NCBI GenBank assembly: GCA_947258375.1
Contig: CAMYIJ010000024.1
Coordinates: 1-37,948, forward strand
DNA from: an uncultured Acidimicrobiaceae bacterium
GTDB taxonomy: Bacteria; Actinomycetota; Acidimicrobiia; Spongiisociales; UBA5794
Reading direction: 5' to 3'
DNA: 37,948 nt
Below are positions 23,581-32,768 of the stretch, piece by piece (the first letter of the stretch is position 1; each line of letters starts with the position of its first letter). The translations under genes and the position numbers were made by a program. The notes under the pieces are model-generated. The model was not told the origin of the DNA and did no database searches. It saw only the letters and a list, made by a program, of their open reading frames with translations.

Positions 23581-23623
23581 CTAGCCAACCGACCGGCCGG
23601 ACGGCTAGCCAATTGACCGGCCG
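23581..23623 (+). promoter_or_regulatory. Two 19-bp direct repeats containing GACCGGCCG, operator candidate
   Basis: CTAGCCAACCGACCGGCCG (23581-23599) and CTAGCCAATTGACCGGCCG (23605-23623) differ at two positions and are 24 bases apart. The first contains CCGACCGGCCGG, one base from the CCGACCGGTCGG palindrome. They end 31 bases before the GTG start of the rightward operon, a position suited to repression of its promoter. Confidence 0.55.
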
Positions 23624-23654
23624 CAGAAGTTGATTTCCGCCCCGAGGAGGCTCC

Positions 23655-24905
23655 GTGGAAGAGACGACCCGCAGCAGGGAAGAAGAGTATCTATTCGATT
23701 GGAACCTGATCGGCGAGGCTCAAATCGCCCGGCCGCAGACGGTTGAACTCGACGATGAGACTCTGCGCGACGGCCTGCAGAGTCCCTCGGTTCGTCAGCC
23801 GAACATCGACGAGAAGCTCGAGATCCTCCACCGCATCGTGGAGCTCGGAATCCAGGGAGCCGACATCGGCTACGCCGGTGCCGGCCCGGTTGTTCTGGAC
23901 CACATCGTCCGGCTCGCCGAAGAGATCAAGAACGAGGGCTTCGCCATAGAGGCCAATTGCGCCGGGCGCACTCATGCCGCCGACATCATGCCCATCGCGG
24001 AAGCCCAGCAGCGCTCCGGCCTGCCCATAGAAGCATCGTTGTTCCTCGGCTCGAGCCCGATCCGCAAGTTTGTCGAAGGCTGGGAGGACGACTTCCTGCC
24101 CAAGACCGCCCACGACGCGATCACGCTGGCCCGCAATGAGGGTCTCGAAGTGATGTTCGTGACGGAGGACACCACCCGGGCGCAGCCCGATGTGCTGCGC
24201 GAGGTCTACACGGCCGCTATCGACGCCGGTGCCCGCCGCATCTGCCTGTCCGACACAGTGGGCCATGCCACTCCCTGGGGCGTCCGGGCGCTCGTGGCGT
24301 TCGCCAAGGACATCGTTGCCGACACCGGCGTCGACGTGAAGATCGATTGGCACGGCCATCGGGACCGCAACTTGAGCATCGTCAACTCGCTTGCCGCCCT
24401 CTCGGCCGGGGCCCATCGGGTCCACGGCTGCGGTCTCGGTATTGGCGAGCGCGTCGGCAACACACCGATGGAAGGGCTTCTGGTCAACCTGAAGCTGCTC
24501 GGGTGGATCGACGCCGACCTCCATACGCTGCCCGCCTACTGCGATGCAGTCTCCCGAGCGACGGACACGCCGGTGCCGAACAACTGCCCGGCCGTCGGCA
24601 AGGACGCCTTCGAGACCAGCACGGGTGTCCACGCCGCGGCGGTCCTCAAGGCCATCCGCACCGGCGACACCTGGCTGGCCAACCGCATCTACAGCGGAGT
24701 TCCCGCCGACGAGCTGGGCCGCGAACAGGAGATCACGGTGGGGCCAATGAGCGGCAAGGCCAATGCCGTCGCCTGGCTCACCAAGCGCGGTTACGAGTGT
24801 GACGAAGCCACGGTCGACAAGATTCTGCAGGCGGCCAAGGCCTCCGATCACGTTCTCGCCGAGGAAGAGGTTCTCGGCCTGCTGAGTACGTCTGCTTCGC
24901 AATGA
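23655..24905 (+). CDS. Isopropylmalate/homocitrate-synthase-like (DRE-TIM) enzyme
   Basis: The 416-residue protein has the DRE-TIM motif DETLRDGLQSP (about 28-38), the HxH metal motif in KIDWHGHRDRN, GCGLGIGERVGNTPME and TSTGVHAAAVLK near the end. It lacks the leucine-feedback regulatory domain of LeuA. Enzymes of this family condense an acyl-CoA with a 2-oxoacid (isopropylmalate, homocitrate, citramalate, or Re-citrate synthases); lyases such as HMG-CoA lyase also belong. GTG at 23655 has GAGGAGG upstream. It leads the operon carrying 2-oxoacid oxidoreductases and ends with LeuCD, so synthesis and isomerisation of a hydroxy-di/tricarboxylate is a reasonable inference; the actual substrates are unknown. 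Confidence 0.8.
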   Translation: MEETTRSREEEYLFDWNLIGEAQIARPQTVELDDETLRDGLQSPSVRQPNIDEKLEILHRIVELGIQGADIGYAGAGPVVLDHIVRLAEEIKNEGFAIEANCAGRTHAADIMPIAEAQQRSGLPIEASLFLGSSPIRKFVEGWEDDFLPKTAHDAITLARNEGLEVMFVTEDTTRAQPDVLREVYTAAIDAGARRICLSDTVGHATPWGVRALVAFAKDIVADTGVDVKIDWHGHRDRNLSIVNSLAALSAGAHRVHGCGLGIGERVGNTPMEGLLVNLKLLGWIDADLHTLPAYCDAVSRATDTPVPNNCPAVGKDAFETSTGVHAAAVLKAIRTGDTWLANRIYSGVPADELGREQEITVGPMSGKANAVAWLTKRGYECDEATVDKILQAAKASDHVLAEEEVLGLLSTSASQ

Positions 24906-26710
24906 CCACGGACACCGCCGCCGGCCCGGAGGCCGGATCACGCGTCCTGCTGTCGGGCAACGAAGCCGTAGCCCAGGGAGCCGTCGAAGCCGGAGTGCTG
25001 GTGGCCGTCGGCTACCCGGGGACACCGAGCACCGAGATCCTCGAGTCGATTGCCGACCGGACCGATCTCGACGTTCGCTGGTCACCCAACGAGAAGGTGG
25101 CCCTCGACGTCGCCCTCGGCGCGTCGCTCGGCGGCGTTCGGTCGATTGCGGTGATGAAGCATGTCGGCGTCAATGTGGCCGCCGACACCCTCATGACCGC
25201 GGCATACACCGGAGTCGGGGCCGGGTTGGTGCTCATCAGCGCCGACGATCCCGGCATGCACAGCTCGCAGAACGAGCAGGACAACCGCGCATACGCCCGG
25301 ATGGCCGGCATCCCGCTGCTCGAGCCGAGCGACAGCGGCGAAGCGAAGGAATACACCAAGCTGGCCTTCGAGATCTCCGAGCAGTTCGACACTCCGGTTC
25401 TGGTGCGGACGACAACCCGGGTGTCCCACAACCGCGGTGTCGTTGAGCTGGGCTCTCGCGTCGACAAGCCGACGATCGGCTTCACGCGCGATCCCAAGAA
25501 GTACGTCATGATTCCCGGCCATGCCCGTGCCCGGCGCCCGGTGCTGCTGGAGCGCCTCGAGCAGCTCGCAACCTATGTGGAGACCAGCCCGCTCACCGTC
25601 GAGTCCGGTTCCGACAGCACGGTCGGCGTTGTCACTTCGGGTATTTCGCACCACTATGTTCGTGAGGTTCTTCCGGATGCGAAGCTCCTCAAACTGGGTC
25701 TCAGCTATCCGCTTCCGATGAAGCGCATCCGGGCTTTCGCCGAATCGGTCGACCGTCTCTTCGTGGTCGAGGAACTCGATCCCCATGTCGAGGACGCCCT
25801 CCGCGCCGACGGCATCTCGGTTGCCGGCAAGGAGTTCTTCTCCCGGTCCGGCGAATTGGATCCGGACGTCGTTCGTCGCGGGTTTGCGGCGGCCGGGGTC
25901 GTCCCGCAGATGCCTTCGATAACAGCAGCGCCGGCAACGGTGTCCCGGCCTCCCCTGATGTGCCCCGGTTGCCCGCACACTCCGCCGTTCCTCGCTCTCA
26001 AGCGTCTCGGCGCGGTGGTAACCGGCGACATCGGTTGCTACACCCTGGCTTCGCTCGAGCCGCTTGCCGCTATGGACACGTGTGTCGCCATGGGGAGCAG
26101 CATCGGCATGGCGGTCGGCATGGCGGCGTCCGGCGGCGCCGAGGGTCCCGTCGTCGCCACCATCGGCGACTCGACCTTCCTCCACGGCGGCATCCCCGGC
26201 CTCATCGAAGCCGTATACAACAAGGCCAACATCACGGTTCTGATCCTGGACAACGGCACCGTGGCAATGACCGGAGGCCAGGAGCATCCGGGCTCGGGCA
26301 TCACGCTGCAGGGGACCGACACCACGCCGATCGATCTGGTCGGATTGTGTGAATCCCTCGGTGTCAAGGACGTCAGGGTCGTCGATCCGTACGACCTGGC
26401 GGCCACCTACGGCGCCATCGAGGGCGCCATGGCATACGCCGGGCCTTCGGTCGTGATCACCAACCGTCCCTGTGTGGAAGCGCCGACGAAGATCCGCGAC
26501 ACCCCGTTCGAAGTCATCTCCGATGCCTGCACGGCCTGCCAGGCCTGCATGACTCCGGGCTGCCCTTCGATCGTCTGGTCCGACGAGCTGTTCGAGGGCC
26601 GCCGCAAGGTCGTGATCGACCCTGTTACGTGCACCGGCTGCACCCTGTGCGCCCAGCTGTGCCCGCCGCTGGCGATAGTGCCCGTCACCAAGGAGGTGGC
26701 CGGTGTCTGA
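24902..26710 (+). CDS. iorA: Indolepyruvate:ferredoxin oxidoreductase alpha subunit-like (IorA)
   Basis: The 602-residue protein has the pyrimidine-binding half (GNEAVAQGAVEAGVLVAVGYPGTPSTEI), then the TPP-binding half (GDSTFLHGGIPGLIEAVYNKANITVLILDNGT). The C-terminal two-cluster ferredoxin has CTACQACMTPGC and CTGCTLCAQLC. This is the complete IorA layout and normal length. It would decarboxylate an aryl- or branched 2-oxoacid to the acyl-CoA while reducing ferredoxin. The start overlaps the synthase stop (ATGA) and its stop overlaps iorB. In a benzoyl-CoA operon the natural role is supply of low-potential electrons, of aryl-CoA from aryl-2-oxoacids, or both. Confidence 0.92.
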   Translation: MTTDTAAGPEAGSRVLLSGNEAVAQGAVEAGVLVAVGYPGTPSTEILESIADRTDLDVRWSPNEKVALDVALGASLGGVRSIAVMKHVGVNVAADTLMTAAYTGVGAGLVLISADDPGMHSSQNEQDNRAYARMAGIPLLEPSDSGEAKEYTKLAFEISEQFDTPVLVRTTTRVSHNRGVVELGSRVDKPTIGFTRDPKKYVMIPGHARARRPVLLERLEQLATYVETSPLTVESGSDSTVGVVTSGISHHYVREVLPDAKLLKLGLSYPLPMKRIRAFAESVDRLFVVEELDPHVEDALRADGISVAGKEFFSRSGELDPDVVRRGFAAAGVVPQMPSITAAPATVSRPPLMCPGCPHTPPFLALKRLGAVVTGDIGCYTLASLEPLAAMDTCVAMGSSIGMAVGMAASGGAEGPVVATIGDSTFLHGGIPGLIEAVYNKANITVLILDNGTVAMTGGQEHPGSGITLQGTDTTPIDLVGLCESLGVKDVRVVDPYDLAATYGAIEGAMAYAGPSVVITNRPCVEAPTKIRDTPFEVISDACTACQACMTPGCPSIVWSDELFEGRRKVVIDPVTCTGCTLCAQLCPPLAIVPVTKEVAGV

Positions 26711-27578
26711 AGGAACCCGCGGACTGCTGCTGTCCGGAGTCGGTGGTCAGGGAGTCATCCTTGCCAGCATGATCGTGGCCGACGCCCTGCTCAACGCCGG
26801 GTTCGACGTCAAGCAGAGCGAGGTCCACGGCATGGCGCAGCGCGGTGGATCTGTGTTCAGCCACATCCGCTGGGGTGAGGACGTCGACAGCCCGCTCGTC
26901 CCCAAGGGGAGCGCCGAGGTGCTGGCGGCATTCGAGTGGGCTGAAGCGATCCGCTGGGTGGAGTATGTCCGCGAAGGCGGCGCCGTCGTGGCAGACATCC
27001 GCACGATCGTCCCGCCGGGGGCGTGCAATGACAAGCGCGCTTGGACCGAGCGCTACCCGGGCATCGACGCCGAGCTCTTCAACGACCGCCAGCTGAAGAC
27101 CCGTCTCGTCGATGCGGCCGCCACTGCTACTGAGCTGGGCAACGTTCGGGCGGCCAACAGCGTGATACTGGGTTCGGTTGCCGCTTTCCTCGATGTCGAA
27201 CAGGACCACTGGGAGGCCGCCATCGAACGGCTCGTGCCCCGGGGGACGGTCGAGATCAATCTGGCCGCTTTCCGCGAGGGTCGCGAGGTGGCAATGGCTC
27301 GCGTCCCTCGTCCGCCGATCGCCCCTGAGGGCTTCTCGGGACCGCACCAGATCGACATCAACCACGTCTGGTGCAAGGGCTGTGACATCTGCTCCCGCGT
27401 CTGTCCGGAGTACTGCCTGGCCGTCGACGTCGATGGTCGGCTCAACATCATCAACCCTGAAGCCTGCACCGGGTGTCGCCTGTGCGAGCTGTTGTGCCCC
27501 GACTTCGCCATCGAGATCCATGCACCGCAAACCCCCGCGGCCATGGCCGACGCCAACCCTGCGGGAGGAACGACATGA
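26703..27578 (+). CDS. iorB: IorB-like gamma subunit fused to a C-terminal two-cluster ferredoxin
   Basis: The 291-residue protein starts with LLLSGVGGQGVILASMI and the IorB hallmark EVHGMAQRGGSVFSHIR. From about residue 217 there is an added ferredoxin with CKGCDICSRVCP and CTGCRLCELLCP. Ordinary IorB is about 190-200 residues without this domain. The complex therefore carries four predicted [4Fe-4S] clusters, counting those of IorA. No free ferredoxin gene is in the window, so this domain may hand electrons on, possibly also for the KorABC enzyme, which lacks a ferredoxin subunit. The GTG start overlaps iorA; the stop overlaps korA. Confidence 0.9.
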   Translation: MSEGTRGLLLSGVGGQGVILASMIVADALLNAGFDVKQSEVHGMAQRGGSVFSHIRWGEDVDSPLVPKGSAEVLAAFEWAEAIRWVEYVREGGAVVADIRTIVPPGACNDKRAWTERYPGIDAELFNDRQLKTRLVDAAATATELGNVRAANSVILGSVAAFLDVEQDHWEAAIERLVPRGTVEINLAAFREGREVAMARVPRPPIAPEGFSGPHQIDINHVWCKGCDICSRVCPEYCLAVDVDGRLNIINPEACTGCRLCELLCPDFAIEIHAPQTPAAMADANPAGGTT

Positions 27579-28711
27579 GCGAAGCTCAGCTGATTCAGGG
27601 GAACGAAGCCTGTGCCCGGGGCGCCCTCGCCGCCGGCTGCAACTTCTACGGCGGCTATCCGATCACCCCGTCGTCCGAGATCGCCGAGCACATGGTGCGC
27701 ATGCTGCCCGACGCCGGCGGGGTGTTCGTGCAGATGGAGGACGAGATCGCCTCACTGGCCGCCGTCATCGGCGCCTCGCTCGCCGGCTCGAAAGCGATGA
27801 CCGCCACCAGCGGTCCCGGGTTCTCGCTGATGCAGGAGCACATCGGTTTTGCAGTAATGGCCGAGGTGCCCTGTGTCGTCGTCAACGTCATGCGCGGCGG
27901 GCCGAGCACCGGACTGCCCACTTCACCCTCGCAAGGCGACGTGATGCAAGCCCGCTGGGGCACCCACGGCGATCACCCTGCGATCGTGCTGGCTCCCTCC
28001 TCGGTGGGCGAGGTGTTCGACCTCACGGTGCGGGCCTTCAACCTCGCCGAGCGGTTCCGCACCCCCGTCATCCTTCTCTACGACGAGGTCATCGGCCACA
28101 CCCGCGAGAGCGTGCAGCTTCCCGAGAAGGTGGAGATCGTCGACCGGGTGCGACCCGATGGCGACGCCGCCGACTTCCTGCCCAAAGCGGCCGATGCCAC
28201 CGGCGTGCCCCCGCTGCCCGCGTTCGGCGATGGGTACCGCTTCCACGTCACCGGGCTGTCCCACGACGAGCGGGGTTTCCCCACCGACGACGGCCACGTT
28301 GCCGGGGCGCTGCTCGATCGGATTCACACCAAGGTGTCCGACTACGAGGACGAAATCACCGCGGCGGAGACCTTCATGCTCGACGACGCCGAGGTGGCGC
28401 TGTTTGCGTATGGCATCGTCGGCCGGTCGGCGCGAGAGGCTGTGCTCCGTTCCCGGGATGCCGGCATCAAAGCGGGGCTGATCCGGCCGACCACGTTGTG
28501 GCCGTTCCCCAGCCAACAAGTGGCGGCGGCCGCCGCGCAGGTCGACAAAGTCATCGTCGCCGAGATGAACCTCGGCCAGATGATCGGCGAGGTGGAAAGG
28601 GCCACCGCCGGGCAGGCCGAAGTCGTCGGACACATGCGGGCCGACGGCGAACCGATCACGCCAAGCGAGTTGGTGGGCGTCGTCTCCGCCGGCGGAGGAG
28701 GAGGGCACTGA
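27575..28711 (+). CDS. korA: 2-Oxoacid:ferredoxin oxidoreductase alpha subunit (KorA-like)
   Basis: The 378-residue protein has GNEACARGALAAGCNFYGGYPITPSSEIAEHM (shown here by its start; YPITPSSE is the hallmark), MEDEIASLAAVIGASLAG, SGPGFSLMQE and MRGGPSTGLPT. These are all standard for alpha subunits of 2-oxoglutarate or 2-oxoisovalerate:ferredoxin oxidoreductases. With KorB it converts a 2-oxoacid and CoA to acyl-CoA, CO2 and reduced ferredoxin. In Thauera, 2-oxoglutarate:ferredoxin oxidoreductase is the electron source for benzoyl-CoA reductase, so its place here is meaningful. The ATG overlaps the iorB stop. Confidence 0.93.
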   Translation: MSEAQLIQGNEACARGALAAGCNFYGGYPITPSSEIAEHMVRMLPDAGGVFVQMEDEIASLAAVIGASLAGSKAMTATSGPGFSLMQEHIGFAVMAEVPCVVVNVMRGGPSTGLPTSPSQGDVMQARWGTHGDHPAIVLAPSSVGEVFDLTVRAFNLAERFRTPVILLYDEVIGHTRESVQLPEKVEIVDRVRPDGDAADFLPKAADATGVPPLPAFGDGYRFHVTGLSHDERGFPTDDGHVAGALLDRIHTKVSDYEDEITAAETFMLDDAEVALFAYGIVGRSAREAVLRSRDAGIKAGLIRPTTLWPFPSQQVAAAAAQVDKVIVAEMNLGQMIGEVERATAGQAEVVGHMRADGEPITPSELVGVVSAGGGGGH

Positions 28712-29529
28712 TGGCCGACGTCAAGACTTACCTGCGGGAATGGGCCATGCCCCACGTGCTGTGCCCCGGATGTGCCCACGGCATTGTGATGCGCGGGTTT
28801 CTCGACGCGATCGACCAGCTGCAGATCGACCAGGACAAGGTGGCAGTCGTGGCCGGCATCGGCTGCAGCAGCCGGATCGTCGGCTACATCGACTTCTGCA
28901 CCCTGCACGGCACCCACGGCCGGGCTCCGGCATTCGCCACCGGCCTCAAGCTGGCGCGTCCCGACCTCCACGTCATGGTGATCACCGGCGACGGCGACGG
29001 GCTCGCCATCGGCGGTAACCACCTGATCCATGCGGCCCGACGCAATATCGACATGACCGTCATGCTGCTCAACAACTCGATCTACGGCATGACGGGCGGC
29101 CAGGCGGCACCGACGACACCGGCGGGAGCGGTCGCCTCGACCACACCGGCCGGGAACACCGAGCCCAACTTCGATGCATGCAAGCTGATGATCGGGGCCG
29201 GCGCCTCGTTTGTGGCCCGAGTGCTGGCGGCGAATCCGATCGAGATGAGCAAGGTGATCGCGGACGGGGTGCGCCACCCCGGCTTCTCCTTCATCGAGAT
29301 CATCAGCGACTGCCCCGAGTACTACGGGCGCTACAACAAGGTCGGAGGCGGCGCCGAGATGCTCACGTGGATGGCGCGCCGTGACGCCGGCGTTGCAGTG
29401 CCGCTCTCCGAGAAGAAGTTTGTCGAGCACGTGCCGTCGTCGCCGGTACCGACCGGGCTGACGACCGGTGTGCTCGAAAGGGACATCCGGCCGGTCTTCA
29501 CCGGCGTGCGCAAGCAGGAGCCACAGTGA
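28711..29529 (+). CDS. korB: 2-Oxoacid:ferredoxin oxidoreductase beta subunit (KorB-like)
   Basis: This 272-residue TPP-binding subunit has the [4Fe-4S] ligands LCPGCAHG and GIGCSSRIVG. The TPP motif is GDGDGLAIGGNHLIHAARRN with NNSIYGMTGGQ. A further conserved Cys is in ISDCPEYYGRYN. The start shares one base with the korA stop (TGATG). Substrate specificity among 2-oxoglutarate and branched 2-oxoacids cannot be told from sequence reading. Confidence 0.93.
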   Translation: MADVKTYLREWAMPHVLCPGCAHGIVMRGFLDAIDQLQIDQDKVAVVAGIGCSSRIVGYIDFCTLHGTHGRAPAFATGLKLARPDLHVMVITGDGDGLAIGGNHLIHAARRNIDMTVMLLNNSIYGMTGGQAAPTTPAGAVASTTPAGNTEPNFDACKLMIGAGASFVARVLAANPIEMSKVIADGVRHPGFSFIEIISDCPEYYGRYNKVGGGAEMLTWMARRDAGVAVPLSEKKFVEHVPSSPVPTGLTTGVLERDIRPVFTGVRKQEPQ

Positions 29530-30062
29530 CACGCAGCGAAATCCGCATCGCCGGCGCCGGGGGCCAGGGCGTTGTGACGGCGGGACGCATCCTTGCCGAG
29601 GCCGCGATCCTTTCCGGCAGCAACGCCACTCACAACCAGGTGTACGGGCCCCAATCGCGCGGCGGAGCCAGCCGGTCCGATGTCGTCATCGCCGGCGACG
29701 AGATCGGCTTTCCGCTGGCCGACGAAATCGATCTGCTGATCGCGCTGAGCAGTGAGGCATTCGAGAAATACCGGCCGGAGATTGTCGACGGTGGCCGGGT
29801 AATCGTCGACAGTCGCTGTGCGCCCGAGGCTGATGACGACAACACGTCCGACTTCGCCGTTGTCGATACGGCACGGGCCGTGTCGGGCGGGCAGCTCGTC
29901 ACCGGCGTTGTCGCCCTCGGCGTTCTCCAAGCCTACGCGGGACTGGTCGATGCTGACGCACTCGGCGAAGCTGTGGCCGCCCGCGTCCCCGCCAAGCACC
30001 GCGCCATGAACCTCGAGGCGCTCCGTGCCGGAAGGGAGCTGGTGAGCGGGGCCATCCCATGA
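29526..30062 (+). CDS. korC: 2-Oxoacid:ferredoxin oxidoreductase gamma subunit (KorC-like)
   Basis: The 178-residue protein has the GAGGQGVVTAGRILAEAA motif and the HNQVYGPQSRGGASRSDVVI segment typical of gamma subunits. It completes a three-subunit KorABC enzyme. No delta (ferredoxin) subunit follows; iorB's fused ferredoxin may compensate. The GTG start overlaps the korB stop (GTGA), and the stop overlaps the next tetR gene. Confidence 0.92.
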   Translation: MTRSEIRIAGAGGQGVVTAGRILAEAAILSGSNATHNQVYGPQSRGGASRSDVVIAGDEIGFPLADEIDLLIALSSEAFEKYRPEIVDGGRVIVDSRCAPEADDDNTSDFAVVDTARAVSGGQLVTGVVALGVLQAYAGLVDADALGEAVAARVPAKHRAMNLEALRAGRELVSGAIP

Positions 30063-30679
30063 CGACTGAACCAACCACTCGGGAGCGGATTCGCCAGGAG
30101 GCGGCCGCGCTTTTTCGCGAGAAGGGCTTCAACGGCACCAGCATGGCCGAGTTGGCGAGCGAAGTCGGCATAACGAAGTCGAGCCTCTACCACCACTTCC
30201 CGAGCAAGCAGGCACTGCTCTCGGAGATCATCGAGCTGACCGTGAACCGGGTCACGCCGTTGGTGCACGATGTGGCGCATTCGGACCTTCCGACCTCTGA
30301 ACGGCTCCGCCAGGCGGTCTACATCCACACCTTTGAGGCGATGCGGGATCGCGACGCCGTTGCCTGCTTCATGGAGGAGGGGCGCTCCCTGGCGCCCGAC
30401 TACATGGCAGCCCACATTCGCAATCGCGACCGATACGAGCTGCTGTTTCGCCAGATATATGAGGAAGGCGTCGGCCAGGGCGTGTTCGTGGATCAGGACC
30501 CCGGCCTGGCGGTGAAGGCGATTCTGGGGATGTGCAACTCCGTAGTGCGTTGGTACCGTCCGGATGGCAGTCGCAGCGCCGATGAGATCGCGACCGAGTT
30601 CGCCCGATTCACAGTCCGCGGCGCCGCCAGATACGAGGACTCTCCGGCCGAGGAGTTGGTGCATGAGCGGAGCGCTTGA
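30059..30679 (+). CDS. TetR-family regulator embedded in the ferredoxin-oxidoreductase operon
   Basis: The 206-residue TetR protein has an HTH of ALFREKGFNGTSMAELASEV followed by GITKSSLYHHFPSKQALL. The C-terminal domain resembles the PaaR/FadR side (TetR_C with acyl-CoA-type ligands), though this is a guess. It overlaps korC (ATGA) and the CoA-transferase (17 bases), so it is made together with the enzymes. It may bind the CCGACCGG sites at 23361 and 23589 and sense an acyl-CoA. Confidence 0.88.
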   Translation: MTTEPTTRERIRQEAAALFREKGFNGTSMAELASEVGITKSSLYHHFPSKQALLSEIIELTVNRVTPLVHDVAHSDLPTSERLRQAVYIHTFEAMRDRDAVACFMEEGRSLAPDYMAAHIRNRDRYELLFRQIYEEGVGQGVFVDQDPGLAVKAILGMCNSVVRWYRPDGSRSADEIATEFARFTVRGAARYEDSPAEELVHERSA

Positions 30680-31883
30680 AGGCATAACCATCCTCGACCT
30701 GTCGCAGGGAGCCGCCGGGCCCACCTGCGCCATGCACCTCGGCGACATGGGCGCCACCGTTCTGAAGGTCGAGCCTCCGGGAGGGGAGTGGGGCCGCAAT
30801 CTCGGCCCGCCGTTTGTTGCCGGAGCCGCCGCAGCCTTCCTCGGCATGAACCGCAACAAGCGCAGTGTCGTCATCGATCTCAAGAAGCCCGGCGCCTCCG
30901 AGGTTGTGCTGCGAATGGCCGAGAAGAGTGACGTCGCCCTCGAGAGCTTCCGCCCCGGAGTCGCCGATCGCCTCGGGGTGGGTTACGAAGCGATGGCGGC
31001 GCGCAATCCCCGGCTGATCTACGCCGCGATCTCGGCTTTCGGGCAGAGCGGCCCGTGGCGCGACCGGCCCGGTGTCGACGGGGTCGCCCAGGCCATGGGC
31101 GGCATCATGAGCGTCACCGGCACCGCAGATGGCCCGCCGGTGAAGGTGGGCGTCCCGGCGGCCGACATGGCAGGAGGCGTGTTCGCCTCGCAGGCGATCC
31201 TCGGCGCCCTCGTTGCCCGCGAGCGCACCGGGCGCGGACAACGGGTGGATGTGTCGCTTCTCGATTCGCTGCTGTCCTATCAGGTTGTGCCGCTCTCGAT
31301 GTTCCTGGCCAGTGGCCAAGCCCCACAGCGCCTCGGCAGTGCCGCCCCCTACGCAGCCCCCAACGAGGCATTCCCCACCAGCGATGGCCACGTGATGGTG
31401 GCCGCGTACACCGCCAAGCGCTGGCCGGCGCTCTGTGGCGCTATCGGTCATCCCGAGCTGGCGACCGACCCCCGCTTCGACGCCAACGAGAAGCGGGTGC
31501 GGGCTCGCCCGGAGCTTCGTGAGGTCCTGGAACCAATCTTCGAAACTCGGACCACGGCCGAGTGGCTTGAGGTGCTCGATGACGCCGACATCTTGTGCGG
31601 CCCGCTTCTGAGTTATCCCGAACTGGTTGCTGAAGAGCATGTCGTCAAGAGCGGCTCGCTGACCACAGTCCACCATCCGGCAACCGGCGAGGTGCGTTCA
31701 CCGGTGTTTCCCGGGCGGTTCTCCGACACGCCGGGTGATGTCACCGGGCCGTCGCCGCCGCTGCCCGGGGAGCATTCGGAGGCGGTTCTGAGTGAGTGCG
31801 GGTTTGCCGACGACGAGATCGAACAATTGCTGCGCAGCCGTGTCGTGAGCGGCAGTGTGGTCAGCGGTGTAGAACAAGAGTGA
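30663..31883 (+). CDS. CaiB/BaiF-family CoA-transferase
   Basis: The 406-residue type III CoA-transferase begins [33 protein letters not shown]. It has [21 protein letters not shown] and the likely catalytic Asp139 ([12 protein letters not shown]). It moves CoA between carboxylic acids. No aromatic CoA ligase is found in the window, so this could activate the aromatic acid (or a dicarboxylate intermediate) from succinyl-CoA or acetyl-CoA. The start ATG lies inside the end of the upstream tetR gene. Confidence 0.9.
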   Translation: MSGALEGITILDLSQGAAGPTCAMHLGDMGATVLKVEPPGGEWGRNLGPPFVAGAAAAFLGMNRNKRSVVIDLKKPGASEVVLRMAEKSDVALESFRPGVADRLGVGYEAMAARNPRLIYAAISAFGQSGPWRDRPGVDGVAQAMGGIMSVTGTADGPPVKVGVPAADMAGGVFASQAILGALVARERTGRGQRVDVSLLDSLLSYQVVPLSMFLASGQAPQRLGSAAPYAAPNEAFPTSDGHVMVAAYTAKRWPALCGAIGHPELATDPRFDANEKRVRARPELREVLEPIFETRTTAEWLEVLDDADILCGPLLSYPELVAEEHVVKSGSLTTVHHPATGEVRSPVFPGRFSDTPGDVTGPSPPLPGEHSEAVLSECGFADDEIEQLLRSRVVSGSVVSGVEQE

Positions 31884-31903
31884 CGCAGACGAGAGGAGAC
31901 GGC

Positions 31904-32704
31904 GTGACGAACGAGCAGGTGGATGCCGAGGTCCTGTACGAGCGGGAAGGTGCCGTCGGGGTACTGACCCTGAACCGGCCGCAGGCAATGAACGCGCTGA
32001 CGGTGGGGATGCTCGAGACGATGGGCGGCATCCTCGATGACATCGAGGCCGACCCCGATACTCGCGCCCTTGTATTGACCGGAGCGGGCGAGAAAGCGTT
32101 CTGCGTGGGGGCCGACCTGAAGAGCCGCGGCAGCGAATTCGAGCCCGGACTGATTCACGATCCGCTCGGTCTTCTGGTGCGCAGCGTGTTCGGTCGACTC
32201 GAGAACCTCCACGTGCCGGTGATCGTCGGCATCCGCGGCTATGCGCTCGGCGGGGGCCTGGAGCTGGCGCTGGCGTGCGACCTGCGGGTCGCCGCCGAAG
32301 GCGCCCGGCTCGGTTTCCCCGAAGCCAAGGTGGGCAGTCTGCCCGGTGCCGGTGGCACGCAGCGGGCCACCCGTCTGATCGGGCCCGGCTTCACCAAGGA
32401 GTTGATGTTCACGGCCGACCACGTCAGCGCGGCCGATGCTCACCGGATGGGACTCGTCAACCGAGTCGTGCCGGACGAGAACCTGGTGAAGGAGACGATG
32501 GAACTGGCGCAGCGGATTGCCGGCCGGGCGCCGCTCTCGCACGACCGGGTCAAGGAGCTCATCAACCGGGCCAGCGAGACCGACCTCGAAACCGGCCTCG
32601 AGCTGGAATCGACGAGCCATGCAGTGTTGCGCGCCAGCGAGGACCGCAACGAGGGCATCCAGGCCTTCATCGAGAAGCGGTCGCCGGAATTCAAGGGCAG
32701 ATAG
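31904..32704 (+). CDS. Enoyl-CoA hydratase/isomerase family protein
   Basis: The 266-residue crotonase has [30 protein letters not shown] (oxyanion hole), [24 protein letters not shown], and [21 protein letters not shown] carrying the glutamate pair used for hydration. A standard-length hydratase, it probably acts on the dehydropimelyl-CoA series after ring opening. GTG at 31904 has GAGAGGAGAC just upstream. The gap after the CoA-transferase is 20 bases. Confidence 0.9.
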   Translation: MTNEQVDAEVLYEREGAVGVLTLNRPQAMNALTVGMLETMGGILDDIEADPDTRALVLTGAGEKAFCVGADLKSRGSEFEPGLIHDPLGLLVRSVFGRLENLHVPVIVGIRGYALGGGLELALACDLRVAAEGARLGFPEAKVGSLPGAGGTQRATRLIGPGFTKELMFTADHVSAADAHRMGLVNRVVPDENLVKETMELAQRIAGRAPLSHDRVKELINRASETDLETGLELESTSHAVLRASEDRNEGIQAFIEKRSPEFKGR

Positions 32705-32768
32705 CTTCGCGGCGGATGCCGTCCGAAGTTGCATGCCGGAGTTGAACAGACCTGAGGAGGAAACGAAC

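Noticed and set aside
27178..29529. One 783-codon frame covering KorA and KorB
   Set aside because: Its first two thirds is an out-of-frame reading of IorB and KorA; only the last 272 codons are the real KorB.
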